10,236 bases of DNA from an uncultured Candidatus Methylacidiphilales bacterium (GTDB lineage: Bacteria; Verrucomicrobiota; Verrucomicrobiia; Methylacidiphilales; CALFVM01): positions 1-10,236 of the forward strand of contig CALFVM010000179.1 in the NCBI GenBank assembly GCA_937928665.1, written 5' to 3'. Below, piece by piece: positions 1 to 7,600 of the stretch. The position numbers and the translations under genes are program-made. The notes beneath the pieces were generated by a model. That model made no database searches, was not told where the DNA came from, and worked only from the letters and a program-made list of their open reading frames with translations. Each line of letters opens with the position of its first letter. The stretch's first letter is position 1.

Positions 1-39
1 CCCCGCCCGGTCGAGTTGCTCTTTGGCCCTCACATACCA

Positions 40-79
40 CCCTCGCCACCCCCCTCCCTCCTCTTCCCCCCCTTACCCC
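40..79 (-). other. Potential G-quadruplex tract (minus strand)
   Basis: The plus strand has C-runs at 40-42, 49-54, 56-58, 66-72 and 76-79, with a pure pyrimidine stretch from 49 to 74. On the minus strand this gives G-runs of 7, 3, 6 and 3 separated by 7, 1 and 6 nt. That fits the standard G3+N1-7 quadruplex pattern, with a further G4 run on one side. It lies outside any gene. Whether it folds or has a role is unknown. Confidence 0.5.
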
Positions 80-329
80 ACTGACCCGGTGATCGCGCCA
101 GGCAAAAATCCTTAATCCACGGGTTTCAAAATGCAAACACCCCCGCCGTTGGACTCAAACCAGCACAGTCTCCCTGCGCTCCTTGACGATGGCTGCCAGA
201 AGATCACCCGGCACTCCAGGCCGGAAAACACTGGCAAACCCTTTCCGGCACCGGACCGGTTTCTCCAAGATTCGTCCCACCGCTGCATGGCAACGAGCCC
301 ACGGAGTCAACCGCGGATGACTTGCTCCT

Positions 330-349
330 AAAAATACCGCTTCAGCGGG
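330..349 (-). terminator. Weak candidate intrinsic terminator (minus strand)
   Basis: Read on the minus strand, a 4-bp GC stem (CCGC/GCGG, arms 345-348 and 337-340) with a TGAA loop is followed by TA and then five T residues (330-334). An A-tract on the other side can extend the pairing. It is oriented to end transcripts from the kinase gene but lies nearly 500 nt beyond its stop codon, and the stem is short. Treat it as a possibility only. Confidence 0.25.
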
Positions 350-499
350 CAGATTTTGGGCTCGCTTGCATCAGCGGCACCAAGTTGGAAAAAGCGTCTC
401 TTAGCGCAAACGTGCGACAAGGGTCGGGTTGAAATGGGGAGCGGACAGGTGATGCCCCGTCGATTCCAAGGCGTGGGTTGCGCCCAACGACCTGCGAAT

Positions 500-523
500 G
501 AGGTTTTGAGGTTTTGAGGTTTT
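500..523. repeat. Tandem array of three 8-bp units (GAGGTTTT)
   Basis: Three perfect head-to-tail copies of GAGGTTTT occupy 500-507, 508-515 and 516-523, and the next bases (GAT) begin a broken copy. The array is intergenic and sits 13 nt before a perfect hairpin. The units are far too short and unspaced to be CRISPR. It may be part of a dispersed intergenic repeat or a slippage-prone microsatellite. Confidence 0.8.
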
Positions 524-536
524 GATAGACCGCGCC

Positions 537-566
537 GTGCGGAACCGCCAGTTCCGCACTTGTTCT
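537..566 (+). terminator. Perfect 9-bp hairpin, possible plus-strand terminator
   Basis: GTGCGGAAC (537-545) pairs perfectly with GTTCCGCAC (551-559) around a 5-nt loop, CGCCA. The plus strand continues TTGTTCT, a weak T-rich tail, so it could stop plus-strand transcription entering from before base 1. With no good T-run it could equally be a structural element of an intergenic repeat or an RNA processing/stability hairpin. The hairpin itself is certain; its role is not. Confidence 0.4.
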
Positions 567-649
567 AACCATTGTCGACCCCACCGGGCACTCCTGTTCC
601 AAGGGAAAACCACGGCAAGGGCGAAGCTATCCTTCATCCACCCTGCCCT

Positions 650-739
650 GTCGGCCCGACCCACCGGACAGTCTGACTGTCTTGCGTCTTGCGTCTTGCC
701 TCCGGTCGCCGGGTTGCTTGTGAGCGAGACAGGTGTCTC
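650..739. other. Cluster of short dyad symmetries
   Basis: Three near-contiguous perfect dyads occur here: GTCGG-C-CCGAC (650-660), ACAGTC-T-GACTGT (668-680) and GAGACA-GG-TGTCTC (726-739). The second abuts the 7-bp tandem array. Loops of 1-2 nt are too tight for a normal RNA hairpin, so if functional they would be protein-binding dyads. Some such dyads are expected by chance in GC-rich DNA. Confidence 0.35.
679..699. repeat. Tandem array of three 7-bp units (GTCTTGC)
   Basis: Three perfect head-to-tail copies of GTCTTGC occupy 679-685, 686-692 and 693-699. The first copy overlaps the right arm of the ACAGTC/GACTGT dyad. The array is intergenic, about 130 nt beyond the kinase stop codon, and is the second three-copy array of 7-8 bp units within 200 nt. 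Confidence 0.8.
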
Positions 740-832
740 TCCACCGGTTCCGACTCGTTTGAACGGAATCATCCGTGGCATTGCCCGGACGATCGCATCG
801 GCTTCAGTCCAACCAACAATCCGCCCGGCGGG

Positions 833-1945
833 TCAGAGCGTTTGGAGGAAGCGGACGAGTTGTTCCCGGTTCGGGCTTTGGGCGTGGCGGACGTAGAAGC
901 CGGAGTTGGCCACGGCGAGTTGGAGGGAGTGCGCGAGGCTCAGACCGAGGAGGCGTCCGATGACAAATCCGGCGTTGAAGTGGTCGCCTGCACCGGTGCT
1001 GATTTTAGGTTTGGCGGTGTAGGGACCGTTGACAAAGACTTCGTTTTCCGCGTCAGCACCGGCAGCGAACTGGACGGGGTGAACGACGACACAGCCGATC
1101 CCGACTTTTTCCCGGATGGCGGCGCTGAGGCTGGCCATTCCTTTGGGAGTTTTGGCGGGGGCTTTCAGTTTCAGCACGCGGGCGACCTGATGGGCTTCCG
1201 ACTCGTTGAGGCCGAGGGTGACGTCGTGGTTGGCCTGGAATTCGCCGATGATGTTGAGCGCGGCGACAAGATCGGTATCGGTCCGCTTGGCGGGGTCGGC
1301 CAGGTCGAAGAAGAGCATCTTCCGCTTGGCATCTTTGCCGGGCTTGAACTCACTGAGCATTTTTTTCCAGAGCGCGGAAAGATTCGGAAGCATGGTCCAG
1401 TTAACCATTCCGACGAAATCGGATTGGTTCCAGAGCTTCTGAAAGTTGGACTCGCCGAGCCGTTTTTTGATCACGTCCCAACTGACTTCATGGACCGTGC
1501 TGTGCTGGCCAAACATGAGTTTGCCATCGGTGAACTCATAAGCGGCGGTCAGGCCAGGGTTGGCGATGGAGTGGACCTTGGCCCGTTTGGCGAATTCCTC
1601 AAAGACGGGGTGCATCTTGGGATGGCCGAGCATCCCGATGTACTCGACGGGAGCACCCAGGGTGCTCATGGCGAAGGCCATAATTGGTCCGTTGCCGCCG
1701 ATTTTTTCCATGGAGGGGACGATTTCCATGTTGGCACTTTTCCCGGCTGCCGCATTGACCCGCTTGCCAAACTCTTTCATCGAGCTAAGTGCGGTGTATT
1801 TGGTGGCCGTTTGGCGTTGGTCCACCACCTCGAAAATGGTGTCGACAAAGCCGTCGAAACCTAAGAGACACTTATATTTCAGGAGTTGGGCACGGGATCC
1901 GATGAGACGTTCCGCCGTTTGGCGGGCCAGTCGAGAGTCAGTCAT
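833..1945 (-). CDS. PfkB/ribokinase-family carbohydrate kinase, substrate unknown
   Basis: This 370-residue protein belongs to the PfkB (ribokinase-like) family, cytoplasmic enzymes that transfer phosphate from ATP to a sugar or nucleoside hydroxyl. Visible motifs, in family order, are FDGFVDTI (about 30-37) with the substrate-contacting Asp, GGNGP (83-87, the N-terminal glycine-rich signature), FFDLADPAKR (212-221), NESE (247-250, matching the NxxE Mg/phosphate motif), and STGAGDHFNAGF (316-327). The last is the C-terminal PfkB signature with anion-hole glycines and catalytic base Asp321. The length is slightly above the usual 300-340. No membrane segment or signal peptide is present. The ATG is chosen because it precedes the complete fold; no strong Shine-Dalgarno precedes it (GGCGGG only). 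The gene is divergent from the transporter operon and alone on its strand in this window, so context gives no substrate. The kinase assignment is firm; fructokinase, ribokinase or adenosine-kinase-like activity cannot be told apart. Confidence 0.9.
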   Translation of the reverse strand: MTDSRLARQTAERLIGSRAQLLKYKCLLGFDGFVDTIFEVVDQRQTATKYTALSSMKEFGKRVNAAAGKSANMEIVPSMEKIGGNGPIMAFAMSTLGAPVEYIGMLGHPKMHPVFEEFAKRAKVHSIANPGLTAAYEFTDGKLMFGQHSTVHEVSWDVIKKRLGESNFQKLWNQSDFVGMVNWTMLPNLSALWKKMLSEFKPGKDAKRKMLFFDLADPAKRTDTDLVAALNIIGEFQANHDVTLGLNESEAHQVARVLKLKAPAKTPKGMASLSAAIREKVGIGCVVVHPVQFAAGADAENEVFVNGPYTAKPKISTGAGDHFNAGFVIGRLLGLSLAHSLQLAVANSGFYVRHAQSPNREQLVRFLQTL

Positions 1946-2081
1946 AAGCCCGCCAATTTAGCGATTTGCAGTCGTCTGACAAGCTCCGAGTCGATCTCCG
2001 GCATCCAACCCGATAATCGCCCCGGGTCTCAAACCAAAGTAGGGTTGTCGCGACCGTCCCAACCACTAGGTTCGCGCGACA
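1946..2081. promoter_or_regulatory. Divergent intergenic spacer with presumed promoters
   Basis: This 136-bp spacer separates the start codons of the kinase (minus) and the membrane-protein operon (plus), so promoters for both should lie here or just inside the genes. On the minus strand TTGTCA (1977-1982) and TAAATT (1955-1960) are separated by 16 bp, but a start from them would leave an almost leaderless kinase mRNA. On the plus strand GATAAT (2012-2017) resembles a -10 box, without a good -35, and would give a leader of roughly 55-60 nt. No operator-like dyad stands out. The individual boxes are weak; only the positional argument is solid. Confidence 0.35.
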
Positions 2082-4667
2082 ATGGTGTCCTCCCGCGAGA
2101 CCCCGGCCATGAGTTATCGTCCTGCGCTGACCTGGCGGTCGGCTTCGTGGACGCTGTTCGGGTTGGTCGCGCTGGCCCTATGGATCAATTTCGGCGGGGT
2201 CATCACGGTGGATGTTTCCAATACGACCGGGCGCACCTTCGGGAGCGAACCACTCGCTGTTCCGGCACTCATCCTGGGCGTCGGCCTGGCCGCTCTCTCC
2301 GGGCTGCTTTTTCTGCTGGCGAAGGTCCGGCTCGTCTCCCGACCTGAGTTTTTCTTCATTCTCTACAGTTGCCTGATCGCGGCGCCGCTCATGAGCAACG
2401 GTTTCTGGCGCTACCTGCCCGGGGTCGTTGCCACCATTCCGGTCACCAGCGACTTTGAGAAACGGGACGCCCTGCCCGACGCCCTCTGGCCGGGTGGTCC
2501 CAATCTGCTGCAAGCCTTCAGAAACAGCCCGGCTGCGGGGGAGTTCGGGCCAGGAAGCCGGGTCGATCAGGTCGAGGTCACCCCGGGTCAGTGGGAAAGC
2601 GGGTGGGTTATTGAAACCAAGGATGAGGGTTCCAGCCGCATTCGGATCCGCGTGCCGTTGGCGGCGGGGCGGGAGGGACCGAAGCCGGGAGAACCGTTCA
2701 TGATTTCCGTGCTGGCCCGGGGCAGCAACTATGGACCGACCACGCTGGCCCATGCCCGGCTGTATGCCGACGGGGAGGAAACGGCGGACTCGGAGATTTT
2801 CCTCTCCCGGCAAAGTGCCAGGACAACGGTCCTTCAGCCGGGCGGCTTTATCCGGCTGGGGAGTTATGGGGTGGCGATTCCGGAGCGAACGCAGGAGGCC
2901 GTGGTGTTGGAGTTTGGTTTGTCCGGGCGGGGTCGGCTGGAGTTGGCGCGACCGGAGATGGTCAGTGTGGCCGCGTTGGAATCGCTCACGGCGGGCCGAC
3001 GTTTTGCGACCGAATCGGAATGGAATGAGCTGTCGGAGATCGAACGGGCCGGTGTGGTCGTGCGACCGGATCGCCTGCTGAGCCTGGCGGGGCTCCGGTT
3101 TGTCCTGGGTGGATATATCCCGTGGGAGGCATGGCTCCGCCCCTTCCTCGCCTGGTCGGGGTTGGCTGCGCTGATTTTGGCCGGTTCATTCGCCATGGTG
3201 GTGATCTATCGAAAACAGTGGATGGAAAATGAGCGTTACCCGCTGCCCCTGGCGCAGGTGCCCTTGGCCCTGATTCCCGGGGAGGATGAGGAGCGTGAAG
3301 GGCGGGCCTTCCCGAAGGTGTGGCGTCACCCGATGGTATGGGTCGGGTTCGGGGTCGCCTTTTTTTTCTGTTTTCTCAAAGGCTGGAACACCTACTCGCC
3401 TGAGGTGCCCACCCTGGCACCTTATTTCAACCTGCAATCGTATTTCACGGGAGCCGGTTGGGGCCAGACATGGCGGGAGGTGGAGTTCCGGATTTTTTGG
3501 CTGGCACTCGGCCTGGCACTGCTCATGGAACTCAATGTTCTGCTCAGTCTGGTCATGGGCTATTTCCTGTTCCGGGCACAGTATTGGCTGGGTGAAGGAA
3601 CAGGCCTGGGCACGGCGACCGGCTACCCGTATCCCCGGGATCAGATGCTCGGTGCCCTGATCGCCTACGGCGGGCTGATTCTATGGTTCACCCGCCGCCA
3701 TCTGGTGCGCTATGCGCGGCAGGCCTGGCGGGGAGGAAATCCCGATGGCGAAGCACTGGCACCCCGAACGGCTCTTGTTCTTCTGGCCTTGTGTGCGGTG
3801 GGCGCGTGGGGTTGGTCGGTTTGGGTCGGGCTGCCGCCCATTCCGATGATGCTATTCTTTGGCGGCATGTTGCTGCTCTGCCTGGTTATGGCCAAAATCC
3901 GGGCGGAATGCGGAATCCCGGCCAGTGCACCGAACTTTACGACCAGCGATTTGCTGGTGGTCTCGATGATCGGATGGGGGGGCTCTCTAACGTTTTGGGG
4001 CGTGGACGGTGCCCTGACGATCGTGCTGGCGGGGGCACTGCTGGTGGCAGTGGCTTTTCTGTTGATTCCCGGTGCCCAAGCGGAGGCCATTGAGCTGGGC
4101 CGACGCGCCCGAGCCCGTCCTTCGCATTTGAAGTGGATCGCGGTCTTCGGAGTTGCGGGCGGACTGGCTATCGGCTTTTGGGCCTATCTTTCGGCAGGTT
4201 ATGCCCTGGGCACAACCACCTTCCCGGTCACGGGCGAGTTCGGACCGCGCACCGGTTCGCTGGGGGTTTATAACGCCAAAGTCGTCGAGGCCAATGCGGC
4301 CTTGGAAAGTGAGCGAGCGGAGACAGCGGGCAACCCCCGCTTGCTGGCCGCCGCGGTCGGCGGTGGAGTAATGGGCGGCTTGGTCATGCTACGGCAGGCA
4401 TTCGCCGGATTTTGGTTTCACCCGGTCGGCTTTTTTCTCGGCTTTTCGCCCCTGCTCCAGTTTGGCTGGGGATCTATTCTGGCCGCATGGGCCATCCGGT
4501 TCACCGTGCTGAAACTGGGCGGTGCCGTCACGGTCCGAACCCAGCTGGTTCCGCTGGCTCTGGGCATCGTGGGCGGAAGCCTGGCGGCCCATGCCTTTTT
4601 TGGGCTGCTCAACTTTTATCACTATTTCTTCACGCCGGGTCTCACGCGGTTTACGGGTGAGTTATGA
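2082..4667 (+). CDS. DUF6785/DUF6784-like polytopic membrane protein (OPT-transporter-like) with ectodomain insertion
   Basis: This 861-residue inner-membrane protein has about 13-14 predicted helices. Three lie near the N-terminus (about 22-44, 58-80, 88-105). A soluble loop of some 245 residues follows, and the remaining helices run from about 354 to 845. The C-terminal portion resembles the DUF6785 family with its DUF6784 end, as I remember them. Supporting stretches are NTYSPEVPTLAPYFNLQSYF (about 436-455), KIRAECGIP (605-613), and HPVGFFLGF followed by a GG-containing helix pair (780-845). These proteins are distantly like OPT oligopeptide transporters, but no substrate is established. 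The loop (about 157-300) is beta-rich and looks like a jelly-roll, for example ARLYADGEE and GRGRLELARPEMV. The first ATG (2082) is used; ATG 2109 (giving MSYRPALT) is equally plausible, since neither has a strong ribosome binding site. The 3' end overlaps the next gene by 4 nt. The membrane assignment is firm, the family probable, the transport role inferred. Confidence 0.8.
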   Translation: MVSSRETPAMSYRPALTWRSASWTLFGLVALALWINFGGVITVDVSNTTGRTFGSEPLAVPALILGVGLAALSGLLFLLAKVRLVSRPEFFFILYSCLIAAPLMSNGFWRYLPGVVATIPVTSDFEKRDALPDALWPGGPNLLQAFRNSPAAGEFGPGSRVDQVEVTPGQWESGWVIETKDEGSSRIRIRVPLAAGREGPKPGEPFMISVLARGSNYGPTTLAHARLYADGEETADSEIFLSRQSARTTVLQPGGFIRLGSYGVAIPERTQEAVVLEFGLSGRGRLELARPEMVSVAALESLTAGRRFATESEWNELSEIERAGVVVRPDRLLSLAGLRFVLGGYIPWEAWLRPFLAWSGLAALILAGSFAMVVIYRKQWMENERYPLPLAQVPLALIPGEDEEREGRAFPKVWRHPMVWVGFGVAFFFCFLKGWNTYSPEVPTLAPYFNLQSYFTGAGWGQTWREVEFRIFWLALGLALLMELNVLLSLVMGYFLFRAQYWLGEGTGLGTATGYPYPRDQMLGALIAYGGLILWFTRRHLVRYARQAWRGGNPDGEALAPRTALVLLALCAVGAWGWSVWVGLPPIPMMLFFGGMLLLCLVMAKIRAECGIPASAPNFTTSDLLVVSMIGWGGSLTFWGVDGALTIVLAGALLVAVAFLLIPGAQAEAIELGRRARARPSHLKWIAVFGVAGGLAIGFWAYLSAGYALGTTTFPVTGEFGPRTGSLGVYNAKVVEANAALESERAETAGNPRLLAAAVGGGVMGGLVMLRQAFAGFWFHPVGFFLGFSPLLQFGWGSILAAWAIRFTVLKLGGAVTVRTQLVPLALGIVGGSLAAHAFFGLLNFYHYFFTPGLTRFTGEL
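4655..4667 (+). promoter_or_regulatory. Ribosome binding site and ATGA start/stop overlap
   Basis: The stop of the first operon gene (TGA 4665-4667) overlaps the start of the next (ATG 4664-4666). The purine-rich GGGTGAG (4655-4661), inside the upstream coding end, can serve as a close-spaced Shine-Dalgarno. This arrangement implies translational coupling and fixes the start of the 1713-residue protein. Confidence 0.65.
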
Positions 4668-7600
4668 AGCCGCCAGGTCGCAACTCTTTCTGGAAATCGG
4701 GCCTGCCGGCCATGGGTGCCATCGTGGCCTTGGTGGCAACCGGTCAGGCAGCCGCCCTTTTTTTGAAAACGTTTGCGCCAGAACGTTTCCTGGCCCAGGA
4801 CAGGCGTGCGCCTGCCATTGACGAAGCCGCTCTGGAGGTTGCCATGAACCCGACTGCCGTCCGGAAGGTTCGTGACCAACTTGCGGCACTCGGTTCCCGG
4901 TTTCCCGGCCAGCCGGGCGCGACGAAAGCAGGCGAACTCGCCGCCCGGATCTACGCGGAGGCCGGGCTGGAGGTGCTCCGCCATGACATTCGGATCGCCT
5001 CGCCTTTGGCAGAAGTGCGGGTGTTTGAGGCCTTGGAAGGCCCGGGTCCAAAGGTCGAGGTCTATCCGTTTTTCCCCAATCACCTTCAGCCCGTCACCAC
5101 AGGATCGGAGGGAATCGAGGGGAGGCTGGTCGTTCTCACCCCCGACATGCTCCGCTCGGGCCGCGATTTCTCCGACATTATCGGCCTGATTGACGCCTCG
5201 GAAGGGGCGTATGACTCGGACTTCGCCTTTAACTGGCTGCGCTACGCCCAGCTTGGACTGCGCGCCCTCATCGTGGCCCATCCGGATGGACTTGATCGGA
5301 TTCCGTGGGCCGAGGTTTGTCGCCAGAAGGGTGGCATGGTCTCGAGTGTCCCCGCCAACTTCGTCCGCCTGGCGGCCACCCCGGAGATCTTCGCCCACAT
5401 GGGCAAGACGGTTCGGCTGCGCGTGATTTCAAGGTTCGAGAACGCCCTGACGCCGACCTACCTCGGCATCCTGCGGGCACCCCGCCCGGCCCGGGAAGCC
5501 CTGGTTATCATCGCCAGTTACGACGCGGTGTCCTACCTGCCCGACCTGGCTTTCGGCCCGATTCAGACTCTTAACTTTGCCGCCCATCTCCAACTCGTAC
5601 AGGCACTAGCGGCTGCCCGCGATTCCCTGACCCGCGACATCATTTTCGTTTCGGTCGGGGGCACGGCCATGGCCAATGAAGGAATCAATCAATTGGTGCG
5701 GGTGCTTTACCGAAACACCGGTTCCGGCCAGGGCAACGCCTTCCTCCGCGCCTTGGGAGTTCCGGAACGTGCTCATGAAGGCGTCAGCACACGGTCCGGA
5801 CACGCTGCGGAAGCCCTGGCCGAGAACCAGGCCCAGCTTTCGCTCGTGGAGCGGGTCCTGGCGGCCACGGACCGGCCCGGCTTCCTCGCCGATCCCGCCG
5901 AGACCCGTGCGGCGGTCGGAAGTCTCGACCGGCAAGGTGCCCGGTTTTTGCGCGAGCAGTTCCTCGTCGTGGTCAACGGGGTAGCCTTTGAACGAACCGA
6001 ACCGGTCTTACAAGCTCGGCTGGTGCTGGAGAAGGATGCGGTCTCGAACCCCCAGGATCCCCGGTTCATCGCCTACCTGGCGGCCAAGCGGACGTACGAC
6101 GAGGCGACGGGTGCGGCCGGTTACACCGCCGCCGGTTTGGTCGAGGCCCGGCCCGAGTTTGTGAAAAGCGTCGGTCTGGCCGACCGGTTCCGGCAGCGGC
6201 TGATCCTTCTTCGGGACTACCACCGGGAGAAGCAGACGCGGATAAAACAAGAGGCTGCCATCGCCCGGCTTTTTGACGGTTACCAGCGGGTAGCTGTCTC
6301 CTCCCTTCGTCTGGCTCCTTCACCTGAACCGGGCGACCGCGAACTTCTCGCCGTGGATGCCGGGGAAACGCGGGTGCCGAATCCGAAGACCGCCAGCATT
6401 TTTTCCGTTCTGACCCTAGCTTCCCCCCCGGGAGGCGGCGGGCCCGAATGGTTGCCGATCACTCCCCGGAATCCGGCGGGGATCCGGGAGAACATCGGTC
6501 AGGCGTGGAACACCGATCTGAGCCTGTTCACCCACATGGGCTATCCCGTTTATGGCGTGGTCTCGATTGGCCGGGCCGAAGCCTTCCGCCGTTATGCCGA
6601 TCCGATTCCGGACGTCTATGGGAGCCAACTTGAATCGTTGGCGGGGAGCTTTTTGGCCTCGGGCCGGGCCTACGCCTTGTTTGGCCAGGGGCTGGGTACG
6701 TTTGAAGGACTGACCATCGCGGAACACCTTGACCGCAGTTACCACGGCCGCGTGCTCATCGCCAACGTCGGTCCATCGGTGGTTCCGACCTTTCCCGCCG
6801 TAGGTGCGGCCATCGCCACGCGCCCGATGGAGCGGGAGGAACTCTTCAGCTTTCCCGGCTTTTACCAGCATCTGGTGGTCCTGACCGACCCCTACGGGCT
6901 TTACGATTTGCCGCATAACATGTCGGACTTTCCCGGACGGTGGCGGGCCTCGCGCTTCGGCCAGACCTACACCCCTCTGGCCGCACTGCACGGTCCCGGT
7001 GGCCGGATCACCCACATGAAGGACGAAGGGCCGGACACCCAGAGACTGTTCCGGTCGGTCAACCTTGCCATGTCCGCCCGCCGTCAAGTGGTAACCCAGG
7101 TCCTGTTCCGGGCGGACTCGGTCAGCATCCTTGACCTGAACAACCCGCAAACTCTGCGGGATTACACCGGGGTCGAGTTCCTCGAAGCGGCCAGCCTGAC
7201 CACGCCGCGACACCGCTGCCAGATCGAGGGACTCGGGATTATCACCACCTTTCTTGAACCCGACCGTTTTGTTTATGCGCTGCTTCAATCCGGTGCGGTC
7301 GACAATGACCTCCTCCGCGTGACCCGAGGCTTTATGCTCGGCGTGGATGACCCGCTCCTTCCGGGTGAGCGGGAGATCGACGGTCCAGGTTATCTGGTGG
7401 CCGATCATCCCTTCCTTCCCGCTCCGCCTTTTGAAGTCGCCCGTTCGATGCTCCTGGTCAACGGTCGACGGCTCGACCTGCAAAATCGCTACCGCATGGC
7501 CGACCCCCTGGTCAATCGTTACCACCAGCAGGCCCGGGACCGCTTAGCTGAGGCGGAGCTGCCCGAGCTTCCGCTCCGGGATGCCAAGCGGGTCGCCCGA

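Larger units (their letters stand above)
1..832. other. Non-coding region downstream of the kinase gene
   Basis: No reading frame here has a convincing ribosome binding site or a recognisable protein. The short frames present (for example 131-331 plus, and 342-781 minus in two overlapping frames) are low-complexity, rich in Pro/Ser/Arg, and overlap each other on opposite strands. I saw no tRNA cloverleaf or T-arm consensus. What the region does contain is a C-rich start, two short tandem arrays, a strong hairpin and several short dyads, listed separately. It probably spans the 3' end of the kinase transcript and the end of whatever unit lies upstream of base 1. An unrecognised small RNA or degraded gene cannot be excluded. 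Confidence 0.6.

Noticed and set aside
250..260. ACCGG-A-CCGGT palindrome
   Set aside because: An 11-bp GC-rich palindrome is expected by chance here and nothing around it suggests an operator.
131..331. Small plus-strand open frame (66 codons) in the upstream region
   Set aside because: No ribosome binding site, Pro/Ser/Arg-rich composition and no motif. Open frames of this length are common by chance at this GC content.
500..523. Direct repeats as a possible CRISPR array
   Set aside because: The units are 8 bp and contiguous, with no spacers, and no cas-like gene is nearby.
342..781. Overlapping minus-strand frames of 86 and 126 codons beyond the kinase gene
   Set aside because: They overlap each other and a plus-strand frame, contain the tandem repeats and hairpin, and show no membrane, signal or domain pattern.
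821..831. CCGCC/GGCGG dyad just beyond the kinase stop codon as a terminator
   Set aside because: The loop is a single base and no T-run follows on the minus strand, so it cannot act as a standard intrinsic terminator.
689..1864. Plus-strand open frame of 391 codons opposite the kinase gene
   Set aside because: Its translation is Gly/Asp/Glu-rich with no recognisable motif, as expected from the complement of a GC-rich gene. The minus-strand protein has all the PfkB signatures in order.
4847..5683. Calling the fusion protein an active M28 zinc peptidase
   Set aside because: The His, bridging Asp and Glu-Glu positions are replaced by Ser, non-acidic residues and Gly-Gly, so catalysis is not supported.
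6416..7525. Minus-strand open frame of 369 codons inside the FtsX fusion gene
   Set aside because: It lies wholly opposite a continuous 1713-codon gene with recognisable domains, and its translation is low-complexity. The same applies to minus frames at 4622-5398, 7688-8527, 8738-9718 and 9616-10134.
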